Positions 1-7,861 are shown, numbered from the stretch's first letter. The stretch: DNA of 27,674 bases from Salinisphaera sp. UBA6602 (GCA_002433465.1 DJIE01000173.1:1-27674); one strand, 5' to 3'. Made by a program: numbers and translations. Notes: a model not told the origin generated them from the sequence alone.

Positions 1-875
1 ACCAGATGCACTTCCTGGCCGCCGTTGATGAAGGGCAGCTCATTGGTGTGCAGGGCATGGATCATCAGCTTGACGCCGATGAAGCCGAGAATGACGGCAA
101 GCCCCAGCGACAGATAGACCAGCCGGTCCAGCAGTCCACCCAGCAGGAAGTAGAGCTGGATCAGGCCGAGCAGGGCGAAGGCGTTGGCGGTGAACACGAT
201 ATAGGGCTCCTTGGTGAGCCCGTAGATGGCCGGGATCGAGTCCAGCGCGAACAGGATATCGGTGGCACCGATGGCGATCATCACGATCAGCATCGGGGTA
301 ATGAGGCGCTTGCCGTTCTGGATCGTGGTCAGGCGCGTGCCGTCGTACTCGTCGGTGGCCGGCAGGTACTTCTGTGCCAACCGCACCATGATGTTGGGTT
401 CGTATTCCTCGTCTTCGTCGTGCTTGGTGCGCGCCAGGCTCCAGGCCGTATACAGCAGGAAGAGGCCGAAGATATAGAACACCCAGGAGAAGTTCTCGAT
501 CGCGGCGGCGCCTAGGGCGATGAAGATCGTACGCAGAATCAGCGCGATCACCACGCCCACCAGCAGCACTTTCTGCTGATATTCGGCGGGTACGTTGAAC
601 GAGGCCATGATGATCACGAACACGAACAGGTTGTCGACCGAGAGACTTTTTTCGGTGATATAGCCGGCGAAATACTCGATGCCGTGGTCGTGGCCCCACA
701 CCATCCAAAGGCCGATGCCGAAGATGATGGCCAGCACCACATAGAAGATCGACCAGCCGCCGGCCTCTTTCAAAGAAGGGGCATGCGGGGTGCGCACATG
801 GGCGAAGAAGTCGAAGATCAACAACGCCAGGATACCGGCGATCGTCGCGCCCCAGACCCAGAAAGGTACATCCAT
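1..875 (-). CDS. TerC/Alx-family integral membrane protein (partial, C-terminus beyond the left edge)
   Basis: Reading from the ATG at 875 on the minus strand gives about 291 residues that run off the window without a stop. The protein is strongly hydrophobic with about seven or more membrane segments. It carries the two TerC signatures: an SLSVDNLFVF stretch in the N-terminal third and ATDILFALDSIPA in the second half, whose acidic residues lie within membrane helices. An acidic cytoplasmic loop (KHDEDEEYEPN) separates the halves. The TerC/Alx family is linked to tellurite resistance, manganese export and metal loading of exported proteins; which applies here cannot be read from sequence. 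An alternative ATG at 871 is in another frame, so 875 is preferred, with AGAGAA upstream as a ribosome-binding site. I looked for a yybP-ykoY manganese riboswitch in the upstream region and saw none. Family call is firm, substrate unknown. Confidence 0.93.
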   Translation of the reverse strand, partial: MDVPFWVWGATIAGILALLIFDFFAHVRTPHAPSLKEAGGWSIFYVVLAIIFGIGLWMVWGHDHGIEYFAGYITEKSLSVDNLFVFVIIMASFNVPAEYQQKVLLVGVVIALILRTIFIALGAAAIENFSWVFYIFGLFLLYTAWSLARTKHDEDEEYEPNIMVRLAQKYLPATDEYDGTRLTTIQNGKRLITPMLIVMIAIGATDILFALDSIPAIYGLTKEPYIVFTANAFALLGLIQLYFLLGGLLDRLVYLSLGLAVILGFIGVKLMIHALHTNELPFINGGQEVHL

Positions 876-1041
876 CGCTTGATTCTCTTTTGCGTAAGTC
901 TCGGCCGAGCCCGTCGCCGGCCGATGCGGGCATGGTATGCGCCCTGTCATCAAAGGCTTGTTAAGAACGGGTCGATGCGTTCGGGCCGGGCGTGGGCCAA
1001 GTGGAATCTGGTTCCGAAAATCTGAATATCCACAATCCCGG

Positions 1042-1050
1042 TGCTATCTT
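1042..1050 (+). promoter_or_regulatory. Extended -10 promoter candidate for the permease
   Basis: TGC followed by TATCTT at 1045-1050 matches an extended -10 element (TGn plus a hexamer). It would place the transcription start about 20 bases before the ATG at 1078. No good -35 hexamer lies 16-18 bases upstream, which is tolerated for extended -10 promoters. Inference from motif only. Confidence 0.35.
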
Positions 1051-1077
1051 ACGCGCATCCAAACCGGGGGGATTTCA

Positions 1078-2475
1078 ATGTTTCAATACAAGCAGCGCGA
1101 CGGCGGGGAAACGCCGTACTGGGGCGCAGGCCCGTTCAAGGTTCGGCTGCCGTTTCTGCACTACCGCTTCGAATGGCCGGACTATCTGCAGGGACTGCTG
1201 ATGTGCGCGGTCGACCTGGCCGCCATTCCCTTGATGATGGATCTACTGGGCATGCCGTTCGAGGCGGCCCTGGCCGTGGTCATGCTCAACGGCCTGTTCT
1301 ATCTCACCCATCATCTGCTGGGCGACCCGGTGGTGCCCGGCTGGATCACGCCGGCCATTCCGCTGCTCATCGCCTACTGCGAAGGCTTTCCGGAGGGCGT
1401 GGACCGCGTGCATGCGCTGATTGCCTTCCAGTTCATGCTCGGCACGCTGTCCATCGGCCTGGGCGCGACCGGCATGGCCAAACACGTGGTGCGCTTCGTA
1501 CCGCCCGCGCTCAAGGCCGGCATCATCATGGGTGCGGGCCTGGCTGCGGTGAACAGCGTATTCGCCGACGGCGGGCGCTTCTGGACGTTCCCGTTCACCA
1601 TTTCCATTGCCGTGGGCTTGGCGTTCCTGCTGATCTTTTCGCGCGGCTTCAGCGTGCTCAAGCAGCGCAACGCCGTGTTCGGCCTGATCGGCAAGCTGGG
1701 CATCTTCCCCATCATCGCCCTGGCCATCATCATCGCGCCGATGTTCGGCGAAGCGCCCTGGCCCGACGTGGAGTGGGGTTTCTCCAAGCCGGACTTCGTG
1801 ACCCTGTGGACCGAGTACACCGTGTTCGGGGTCGGCCTGCCGCCGGCCTGGTTCTTCATCCAGGCGCTGCCCATGGTCGGTGCGACCTATATCGTGCTCT
1901 TCGGCGACGTGCTCCAGTCCAAGGCGCTGCTCGACGAGGCCGACGGTTCGCGTCCGGACGAGCAGATCGACTACAGCCCGGACCGTGCCCACATGATCTT
2001 TGGCGCGCGTAACGCAGGCATGAGCATCATCGGCCCGGACGTGGCCATGTGCGGGCCGCTGTGGGCGGCGATGCACGTGGTGATCGTGGAGCGCTACAAG
2101 GAAGGCCGCAAGGCCATGGATTCGATCTTCGGCGGCGCCGGGTCGTTTCGCTGGGGGACGAATACCGGCCTGCTGCTATTGCCGATCGTGTCCATCATCC
2201 AGCCGATCCTCGGCGTGGCACTGGCATTGACGCTGCTGCTGCAGGGCTATGTATCGGTGCGTATCGGCATCATGGAAGCGCGCAGCCAGCGCGATCTGGG
2301 CATTGCCGGCGTAACCGCTGGCGTGCTCGTCACCCAGGGCGCGGCCTGGGCGTTCGGCGTGGGTATCGGCCTGTGCCTGCTGATCTACGGCAAGCGCTTC
2401 TTCTCCGGCGAGATCGACGAAACCTTCGTCAAGGACGTCGACAAGGAGGCGCTAGAGCATCAGCGCAAGGTCTAG
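1078..2475 (+). CDS. Multi-pass permease, NCS2/SulP-like, substrate unknown
   Basis: The 465-residue protein has about 12-14 hydrophobic segments. The start ATG at 1078 follows a strong purine-rich ribosome-binding site (GGGGGGA at about 1066-1072); an upstream in-frame start at 937 would add an unlikely charged leader. After a soluble N-terminus of about 35 residues (FQYKQRDGGETPYWG) come the first helices, including GLLMCAVDLAAIPLMMDLLG and HHLLGDPVVPGWITPAIPLL, then FVPPALKAGIIMGAG. The short proline-containing segments resemble the half-helices of the uracil/xanthine permease and SulP fold. A long hydrophilic loop (about residues 285-325) is followed by GPDVAMCGPLWAAMH. The acidic C-terminus is cytoplasmic in character. 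I recall close relatives annotated only as membrane protein or putative xanthine/uracil permease, so the substrate is open. LOG, SLC13 and exonuclease genes follow on the same strand after a 66-base gap. Confidence 0.7.
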   Translation: MFQYKQRDGGETPYWGAGPFKVRLPFLHYRFEWPDYLQGLLMCAVDLAAIPLMMDLLGMPFEAALAVVMLNGLFYLTHHLLGDPVVPGWITPAIPLLIAYCEGFPEGVDRVHALIAFQFMLGTLSIGLGATGMAKHVVRFVPPALKAGIIMGAGLAAVNSVFADGGRFWTFPFTISIAVGLAFLLIFSRGFSVLKQRNAVFGLIGKLGIFPIIALAIIIAPMFGEAPWPDVEWGFSKPDFVTLWTEYTVFGVGLPPAWFFIQALPMVGATYIVLFGDVLQSKALLDEADGSRPDEQIDYSPDRAHMIFGARNAGMSIIGPDVAMCGPLWAAMHVVIVERYKEGRKAMDSIFGGAGSFRWGTNTGLLLLPIVSIIQPILGVALALTLLLQGYVSVRIGIMEARSQRDLGIAGVTAGVLVTQGAAWAFGVGIGLCLLIYGKRFFSGEIDETFVKDVDKEALEHQRKV

Positions 2476-2486
2476 GCCGGCTGCGC

Positions 2487-2512
2487 GCATTCTGTGGCAC
2501 TGGTTAGAATGC
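2487..2512 (+). promoter_or_regulatory. Inverted repeat overlapping a -10-like hexamer upstream of the LOG gene
   Basis: GCATTCT (2487-2493) and AGAATGC (2506-2512) are perfect 7-base arms around a 12-base spacer. The right arm contains TAGAAT (2505-2510), a plausible -10 hexamer about 32 bases before the LOG start codon. The structure could be an operator, or chance. No -35 element of quality is visible at the expected distance. Confidence 0.3.
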
Positions 2513-2541
2513 GTGCCCCGCCCGCCAACGCTTCGTCTGCC

Positions 2542-3123
2542 ATGACCGAAAACAAAGCGCCCGCTGATCTCGCCATTCGTAGTCTGTGCGTGTATTGCGG
2601 CTCCCGTGACGGGGCGCGCCCGGTGTATCGCGAGGCCGCCGCGGCCCTGGGCGCTGCCATTGCCCGGGCCGGCGTGCGGCTCGTCTATGGCGGGGCGCGG
2701 GTCGGCTTGATGGGGGTGGTCGCCGACGCCGCGCTGGCCGCCGGGGGCGACGTATATGGCGTCATTCCACGCTCGATGACCGATCGCGAACTCGCGCATA
2801 CGGGGCTGACCGAACTCAACGTGGTGGAAACCATGCATCAGCGCAAGCTGGCGATGATCGAGGCCGCCGACGGCTTCATCGCCATGCCGGGCGGCTTCGG
2901 CACGCTCGAGGAGCTGTTCGAGGTGCTGACCTGGCATCAGCTGGGCTGGCACGACAAACCCTGCGGCCTGCTCGACGTCGACGGCTTCTACGGGCCGCTG
3001 GCCAACTGCATCGCGCATATGCAGGATGAAGGTTTCTTGTCGGCCGTCCATGCACAACGCCTGCAGCGTGCGCCTGACGCCGACGCCCTACTCGCCATGA
3101 TGGGTGTCACCGCCCGCGCCTGA
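2542..3123 (+). CDS. LOG family protein (TIGR00730), cytokinin riboside 5'-monophosphate phosphoribohydrolase-like
   Basis: The 193-residue protein has a Rossmann-like opening (LCVYCGSRDG, residues 15-24; VYGGARVGLMG, 48-58) and the LOG signature PGGFGTLEE at residues 116-124. It also has the MHQRK motif at 98-102 that contributes to the nucleotide monophosphate site. Characterised LOG enzymes hydrolyse the N-glycosidic bond of cytokinin riboside monophosphates or of AMP/other nucleoside monophosphates, releasing base and ribose 5-phosphate in the cytoplasm. The physiological substrate in a free-living bacterium is usually unknown. I chose ATG 2542; in-frame ATG 2509 and GTG 2494 lie upstream but overlap the inverted repeat and add unconserved residues. 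The stop is 31 bases before the SLC13 transporter start, so the two are probably cotranscribed. Confidence 0.9.
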   Translation: MTENKAPADLAIRSLCVYCGSRDGARPVYREAAAALGAAIARAGVRLVYGGARVGLMGVVADAALAAGGDVYGVIPRSMTDRELAHTGLTELNVVETMHQRKLAMIEAADGFIAMPGGFGTLEELFEVLTWHQLGWHDKPCGLLDVDGFYGPLANCIAHMQDEGFLSAVHAQRLQRAPDADALLAMMGVTARA

Positions 3124-3154
3124 ACGGGCCGTCGAAAACAACGGGAGAAAAGGC

Positions 3155-4651
3155 ATGAGCCAGAGCCAGGACAGCGTGTCCTCCAACCAGCAGGAGGCCC
3201 ATTCGACCAGCCTTGCCGGACGTATCGGGCTGTTCCTCGGTCCGCTTTTCATGCTGGCCGTGCTCGTGCTCCCAGCACCCGCCGGCATGGACGCTGCGGC
3301 CTGGCACTGTGCCGGTCTGGCGTTGTTCATGGCCACCTGGTGGGCGACCGAAGCGATCCCCATCCCGGCCACGTCGCTGCTGCCGCTTGCCATCGGCCCG
3401 GCAATCGGGGTGGGCGGCATCGAGGATCTGGCTGCCTCCTATGCCGACGACATCATCTTCCTGTTTCTGGGCGGTTTTCTGCTCGGCCTGGCGATGCAGC
3501 GCTGGAATCTGCACCGGCGTATCGCTCTGGCTACCCTGCTGGCCGTGGGCTCGAGCCCGGCCCGCCAGATCGCCGGCTTCATGATCGCCACCGGCTTCAT
3601 CAGCATGTGGGTATCCAATACGGCCACCTCGATCATGATGCTGCCGATCGGCATGTCGGTGGTGAGCCTCATGGCCGAGGAAGACTCGCCGGCGGTGGAT
3701 CGCTATGCCACCCGTCTGCTGCTGGGTATTGCCTATGCGGCATCGATCGGCGGCGTGGCCACGCTCATCGGTACGCCGCCGAACGCGCTGCTGGCGGGCT
3801 ATCTGTCGTCGGATCAGGGCATCGATATCGGTTTCGCGCAGTGGATGGTCGTGGGCATCCCGGTATCCATCGCGATGATGGCCGCGGCCTGGGTCTGGCT
3901 GACCTGGGGCGGCTTCGACCTGGATAACAGCCAGGCCGGGCGCGACATGCTCAAGGACGAAATGCGCCAGCTCGGTGGCCTGACCACCGCCGAGAAACGC
4001 GTGGGCGGCATGTTTCTGCTCGCCGCGGGGCTGTGGATATTCCGGCCGTTGATCAACAACGCCGGGGTCGACTGGCTCTCCGATGCCATGATCGCCATCT
4101 TCATCGGCGTGGCCCTGTTCGTGATTCCCGCGGGCAGCGGCCGGGTCGGCCCCGATCGCAAGCAGGCCAACACCGGCCGGCTGATGAACTGGGAAAACGA
4201 AGCCAACGTGCCCTGGGGCGTGCTGCTGCTGTTCGGCGGCGGGCTGGCGCTCGCGGGCGCGATCAAGGACACCGGCCTGGCCGAGTGGATTGCCACCCAG
4301 ATGGAAATCTTTGGCGTGCTGCCGGGCGTGCTGCTCGTGGGTGCGGTGGTGCTGGTGATCATTTCGCTCACCGAGGTCAGCTCGAATACGGCGACCGCCG
4401 CGGTGTTCATGCCGCTGCTCGGCGCGCTGGCGGGTTCGGTGGGCGTGGACGTGCTGCTGCTGACCGTGCCGGCCGCGATCGCGGCCAGCTGTGCGTTCAT
4501 GATGCCGGTGGCCACGCCGCCCAACGCCATCGTGTTCGCGACCGGGCGCATGAAGATCCAGTCGATGATGCAGGCGGGCTTCGCGCTCAATATCGTCTGT
4601 GTCGTGCTTGCCACGCTGGTGCCGTACTTGATCATCAGCATGTTCTGGTAA
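3155..4651 (+). CDS. SLC13/DASS family sodium-coupled anion (dicarboxylate) transporter
   Basis: The 498-residue, 11-12 helix membrane protein has the duplicated SNT motif that defines the divalent anion:sodium symporter family: SNTAT at residues 154-158 and again at 410-414. Each is paired with a TPPN motif (GTPPN 206-210, ATPPN 453-457). In VcINDY and relatives these elements build the sodium sites and contact the carboxylate substrate. Probable substrates are C4-dicarboxylates such as succinate, malate or fumarate; sulfate cannot be excluded. The start ATG 3155 is preceded by GGGAGA at 3143-3148. A hydrophilic N-terminal tail of about 20 residues precedes helix 1. It lies between LOG (31-base gap) and the exonuclease (6-base gap), giving an operon-like run. 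Family certain, substrate inferred. Confidence 0.92.
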   Translation: MSQSQDSVSSNQQEAHSTSLAGRIGLFLGPLFMLAVLVLPAPAGMDAAAWHCAGLALFMATWWATEAIPIPATSLLPLAIGPAIGVGGIEDLAASYADDIIFLFLGGFLLGLAMQRWNLHRRIALATLLAVGSSPARQIAGFMIATGFISMWVSNTATSIMMLPIGMSVVSLMAEEDSPAVDRYATRLLLGIAYAASIGGVATLIGTPPNALLAGYLSSDQGIDIGFAQWMVVGIPVSIAMMAAAWVWLTWGGFDLDNSQAGRDMLKDEMRQLGGLTTAEKRVGGMFLLAAGLWIFRPLINNAGVDWLSDAMIAIFIGVALFVIPAGSGRVGPDRKQANTGRLMNWENEANVPWGVLLLFGGGLALAGAIKDTGLAEWIATQMEIFGVLPGVLLVGAVVLVIISLTEVSSNTATAAVFMPLLGALAGSVGVDVLLLTVPAAIAASCAFMMPVATPPNAIVFATGRMKIQSMMQAGFALNIVCVVLATLVPYLIISMFW

Positions 4652-4657
4652 CAGGCC

Positions 4658-5254
4658 ATGGCGCGGCCGATCTCGGCGCCGGCTGTCGTGGCCGGCGTGC
4701 CCGACTTCATTGCCATCGACGTGGAAACCGCGAACCACGACGCGGGCAGCATCTGCCAGATCGGCTTCGCAACCTTTGCCGACGGCGTTCTGGTCGATAA
4801 CTGGTCCTGGCTGATCAACCCCCAGACCTGGTTTTCGACCCACAACATCGGTATTCACGGTATCCGGGCCGCGGATGTCGCCGCCGCGCCGAGCTGGCCC
4901 GAGGTCCACGCCGAGATCGCGGCCCTGCTGACCGGGCGAATCGTGGTGTCACATACGGCCTTCGATGTCACCGCCACCGCGCGGGCCTGTGCCCGCTACG
5001 ATTTGCCGCTGCTGGGCGCATACTGGCTGGACTCCGCCCGCGTGGCGCGCCGCGCCTTTGCCCGGTTCGCCCGGCGGGGCTGGGGGCTGGCCAGCCTGAG
5101 CGAGTATCTGGCCATCGAGTTCGACCACCACGACGCCGGCGAAGACGCCCGCGCGGCTGGCCTGGTGGTGTTGGCGGCGGTCGAGGCCAGCGGTCGATCG
5201 GTGGCCGACTGGCTGACCGATGCCCACCGCCCGCTGCGCGAATTCGCCGGCTGA
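4658..5254 (+). CDS. 3'-5' exonuclease, DEDDh (DnaQ-like) fold
   Basis: This 198-residue protein is a stand-alone exonuclease domain. The Exo I motif is FIAIDVET with D21 and E23. Exo II contributes the aspartate of HTAFD (D103). Exo III is the HxAxxD pattern H158-D159-A160-G161-E162-D163, placing it in the DEDDh branch. These four acidic residues bind two metal ions and the histidine activates water. Family members include the epsilon subunit of DNA polymerase III, RNase T and oligoribonuclease; lacking other domains, this one may act in DNA repair or RNA/oligonucleotide turnover. The sequence resembles the small '3'-5' exonuclease' group rather than DnaQ itself. The ATG lies 6 bases after the SLC13 stop, suggesting translation from the same message. 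Nothing links its job to transport. Confidence 0.88.
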   Translation: MARPISAPAVVAGVPDFIAIDVETANHDAGSICQIGFATFADGVLVDNWSWLINPQTWFSTHNIGIHGIRAADVAAAPSWPEVHAEIAALLTGRIVVSHTAFDVTATARACARYDLPLLGAYWLDSARVARRAFARFARRGWGLASLSEYLAIEFDHHDAGEDARAAGLVVLAAVEASGRSVADWLTDAHRPLREFAG

Positions 5255-5325
5255 GCCGACGGCCCGGCCGGCCGTCTGGTGCTGCCGGCTTCGGTCGGTT
5301 GCATCTGTGCCGGCGGTGTCGGCGG

Positions 5326-5344
5326 TATAGTCGTTAGCCTAACG
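5326..5344 (+). promoter_or_regulatory. Palindromic operator candidate overlapping a -10-like hexamer, upstream of the MpaB-like gene
   Basis: CGTTAG (5332-5337), C (5338), CTAACG (5339-5344) form a perfect 6+1+6 palindrome. TATAGT at 5326-5331 directly abuts it and could be a -10 hexamer. The site lies about 20 bases before the preferred GTG start at 5363, where a repressor would block initiation. No regulator gene is adjacent. Motif-based inference. Confidence 0.45.
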
Positions 5345-5362
5345 CGTCGAGATACTCTGCCT

Positions 5363-6304
5363 GTGCCCCATCGTTTCAGCCCGCGTCTGCCTGCGCCAAG
5401 CCAGTGGCTTACGCCGCTGCATACACGCCTGCGCGACTGGATCGTGGGCGTGGTGGCGACCACCGAGGATTTCGGCATCGACTACGATGCCCCGGTCGGC
5501 GATCCGGGGCTGTTCGGCCCGGATAGCGTGACCTGGAAGATCCACGGCGACTTCCCCGGCATGATGTCCGGCGGTATCGCCGCGCTCATGCTGCAGACGC
5601 TGCATCCGCGTGCGCTTGCCGGCGTGGTCAATCATTCGCGTTTTCGTGAAGACCCGCTCGGCCGGCTGCGTCGCACCACCATGTTCGTGGCTGCGACCAG
5701 CTATGCGCCGACGGGCGATGCCGAGCGCATCATCGATATCGTCGATCGCATGCATGCCCGGGTTGTGGGTACCACCGACGAAGGCGAGCCCTATTCGGCG
5801 CGCGATCCCGAGCTTCTGACCTGGGTGCACTGTACCGAGATGGCCAGCTTTCTGGCCGGCTATATGCGCTATCGGCGCGCTGACCTGAGCGTGGCGATCC
5901 AGGATCGTTATTTCGACGAAACGCGGCGGGTCGCCGAAGCGCTCGGTGCGCAGAACGTGCCGGCATCGCGGGCCGAGATGGACGATTACTTCGCGGCCAT
6001 GCAGCCCCAGCTACGCTTCGATCATCGTTCGCGGGAAACGCTGGCCGTGCTCGAGGCCATGGACCTGCCGATTCCCGTCGCCGGTGTGTCGCGGCGCATG
6101 TTTCTCGGCGCCGGAGCCGCGTTGCTGCCGCCCTGGGCCCGGGCGTTGATCCACCGCAGCTCGGCCCAGCGCCTGATCGACCGGGCCTCGGCCGAAAGCC
6201 TCAACCGGATCGCGCCGCTTATTCGAGCGTCCATGACCGAGGGCGTAGCCATGCGATCGGCACGCCGCGTCGGCGCACCGCGGGATTGCCTGCATTTCGA
6301 TTGA
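5363..6304 (+). CDS. MpaB/DUF2236 family oxygenase (latex-clearing protein-like)
   Basis: From GTG 5363 the protein has 313 residues. An upstream in-frame GTG at 5279 would read through the palindrome and -10 hexamer, so I prefer 5363. The DUF2236/MpaB fold is visible as WKIHGDFPGMMSGGIAALML (59-78), then HPRALAGVV, then DPLGRLRRTTMFVAATSYAP (97-116), and WVHCTEMASFLAGYMRYR (154-171). In rubber oxygenase Lcp an Arg-x3-Thr pair and a histidine surround a b-type heme; R101/T105 and H156 are the plausible equivalents. Relatives include MpaB (mycophenolic acid prenyl-chain cleavage) and many actinobacterial and proteobacterial proteins of unknown substrate. No export signal is visible, so a cytoplasmic or membrane-associated enzyme is likely. 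Substrate unknown; oxidation of a lipid or isoprenoid is an inference from the family. Confidence 0.85.
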   Translation: MPHRFSPRLPAPSQWLTPLHTRLRDWIVGVVATTEDFGIDYDAPVGDPGLFGPDSVTWKIHGDFPGMMSGGIAALMLQTLHPRALAGVVNHSRFREDPLGRLRRTTMFVAATSYAPTGDAERIIDIVDRMHARVVGTTDEGEPYSARDPELLTWVHCTEMASFLAGYMRYRRADLSVAIQDRYFDETRRVAEALGAQNVPASRAEMDDYFAAMQPQLRFDHRSRETLAVLEAMDLPIPVAGVSRRMFLGAGAALLPPWARALIHRSSAQRLIDRASAESLNRIAPLIRASMTEGVAMRSARRVGAPRDCLHFD

Positions 6305-6421
6305 CCGTGGTTTGAATTGTTCGCGTGTTCGGACGAGGAACGGTCCGCAGATGCACGCCAAAAGCGCGAACGACGGATCGCGACTCGACGATGATGCCCC
6401 CAAAGCGAACGCAGGGCGTAG

Positions 6422-6447
6422 GTTGGATTAGCGCAGCGTAATCCAAC
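6422..6447. repeat. REP-like palindrome (GTTGGATTA / TAATCCAAC)
   Basis: GTTGGATTA (6422-6430) and TAATCCAAC (6439-6447) are perfect 9-base inverted arms around the loop GCGCAGCG. The sequence, with the preceding GTAG, matches from memory a palindrome scattered in intergenic regions of many proteobacteria and thought to be mobilised in trans by RAYT (REP-associated tyrosine) transposases. No RAYT gene is in the window. Position between convergent genes is typical. Copy number could not be checked. Confidence 0.6.
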
Positions 6448-6662
6448 AAAGAACGCAGCCTGCGGGGCCGATTCCGCCTGCGTCTGTCGACGATGTGCCG
6501 ATGGCCATCCGGCGTTGGTTTCAGGCACTTCGGCCCACGTGCAGCTGTTCGGGTAAAAGAGCGTCGATGTGTAACCCGTGTCGGGGCACGCCGGCTAGCG
6601 CTGCGCCTAGTCAATCAACCCCACATGAAAACAGGCGCCGGCGTTTATCTTTCAATCGCTTT

Positions 6663-6689
6663 GAAAACGGCTGACCAGGCCAGCTTTTC
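6663..6689. terminator. Weak bidirectional hairpin downstream of the M23 gene
   Basis: GAAAA (6663-6667), GCTG (6670-6673), a 7-base loop, CAGC (6681-6684) and TTTTC (6685-6689) form a short stem with A and T tracts on either side and a two-base bulge. On the minus strand it would end the M23 message, whose stop is at 6721. The GC stem is only four pairs, so it is a weak candidate. Confidence 0.3.
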
Positions 6690-6720
6690 TGGCGCCGGAT
6701 CAACAGCATAAGCGTTTGGA

Positions 6721-7848
6721 TCAGCTCTCCGGCAAATCCGGCGCCGGGCGCAGAAACGGCGCCGGATCGACCGGGCCGAAGGACGTGTAAATGCCGAAAT
6801 GCAGATGCGGCGGCGTCGTCCGCGCATTGCCGGTATTGCCGACATAGCCGAGCACGTCGCCGGTCGATACCGAATCCCCCGATTCGACGTTGAACGCATC
6901 GAGATGGGCGTAGTAGTAGCGCGCGCCACCGATGCCGAGCATGCCGGACGACAGCCAGACATGCTTGCCGCCGATGCCGCCAGTGCCCGTGCGCACACGC
7001 CCGTCGGCCACGGCGGTCACCGGTGTGCCGCGTGCTGCAAAGATATCCACGCCGTGATGCTTGCGCGCGCCGCCGTCGCGCGGCGCGCCGAAACCGCTGC
7101 CGATATCGCGCGTGGCCGCGCCGGTAACGGGAAACGACAGCGATCCACCACGGGCCATGGCCAGCTGGTAGCCCACCGCGGCCGCGAGTTCGGGCTGGAG
7201 CACGACCCGATAGTCGCCGTCGCGTTCGGCAACGAAATTCACCACCTCGCCGTCGGTACCCAGCATGCGCACGGTGGCCCAGGCGTTCGGATCGTCGCTG
7301 TCGGCGTCGCGGCGCTGGATATCCGCGTAAAGCGCGCTGCGACAGTCCGTACAGGCCGGGGCATCGCGCAGCAGCCGCACCTGGAAACGTTCGCCGCGTT
7401 CGAGCGCGGTCTGAAATACATGGGCTTCGATGGTGTCGGGTTCGAACCTGCCGCGCGTGGCATAGCGGGTGGAGAAGCGGCCCGGATCCTCGCCCGCGCG
7501 CGCTGCCGCACTACGCCAGCGCTCGCCCAGGGCGCTGTCCGCGAGTCCGGCAATACGCAGCCGTGCGGCATACACATCGCGCGGCGAGATATTGAAGGTT
7601 TGCATGGCCGTGGTGCGCGCCCAGGTGGCCGCGTCTGCGCGCCAATCCGGTCGATAGGCCAGCAGGGCGATCAATGCTGCCAGCAGCAGGGCCAGCAACC
7701 ACGGGCGGGCCTGCCGGCCTGACGTAACCGGTTCCGGCGTGGTTGTTTCCGCCCCGTTTTCGGAAGACGTTTCGTCGGCCCGGGTACCGGCCGCGTTTTC
7801 GGTCTGGGCGTCGGTGTCGGCTGCCGCCGGGGTTTGATCTGGTTGCAT
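6721..7848 (-). CDS. Membrane-anchored M23 family metallopeptidase
   Basis: The 375-residue protein starts with an acidic, threonine/alanine-rich cytoplasmic tail (1-47) and one membrane helix (about 50-65), placing the rest in the periplasm. A middle domain (about 70-230) carries a CTDC pair at C166 and C169. The C-terminal LytM/M23 domain has the metal ligands H264 and D268 in KHHGVDIF, the catalytic HLD region (H315) and HLHFG with H348 and H350. All zinc-site residues are present, so it should be an active endopeptidase, probably cutting peptidoglycan cross-links or a peptide substrate, rather than a degenerate EnvC/NlpD-type activator. It is divergent from the amidase across a 134-base gap containing an inverted repeat. 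The alternative, a non-peptidoglycan substrate, cannot be excluded. The CxxC pair is unusual and may form a disulfide. Confidence 0.88.
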   Translation of the reverse strand: MQPDQTPAAADTDAQTENAAGTRADETSSENGAETTTPEPVTSGRQARPWLLALLLAALIALLAYRPDWRADAATWARTTAMQTFNISPRDVYAARLRIAGLADSALGERWRSAAARAGEDPGRFSTRYATRGRFEPDTIEAHVFQTALERGERFQVRLLRDAPACTDCRSALYADIQRRDADSDDPNAWATVRMLGTDGEVVNFVAERDGDYRVVLQPELAAAVGYQLAMARGGSLSFPVTGAATRDIGSGFGAPRDGGARKHHGVDIFAARGTPVTAVADGRVRTGTGGIGGKHVWLSSGMLGIGGARYYYAHLDAFNVESGDSVSTGDVLGYVGNTGNARTTPPHLHFGIYTSFGPVDPAPFLRPAPDLPES

Positions 7849-7861
7849 GGGGTCGATACGT

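Larger units (their letters stand above)
6305..6720. other. Non-coding interval of about 416 bases between convergent genes
   Basis: No reading frame here looks like a protein; the open frames have no start context or recognisable motif. It contains a REP-like palindrome (6422-6447) and a weak bidirectional hairpin (6663-6689). It separates the MpaB-like gene (plus strand) from the M23 peptidase (minus strand). Confidence 0.6.

Noticed and set aside
876..1077. Possible yybP-ykoY manganese riboswitch before the TerC gene
   Set aside because: No match to the conserved core or the expected paired elements on the minus strand.
3107..4909. 600-residue open frame on the minus strand
   Set aside because: It lies antisense to the SLC13 transporter, is dominated by His, Arg, Gly and Asp from GC-rich codon shadows, and shows no domain.
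6691..6768. Direct repeat GGCGCCGGATC at two positions
   Set aside because: The second copy lies in the coding end of the M23 gene and GC-rich words like this recur by chance in this genome.
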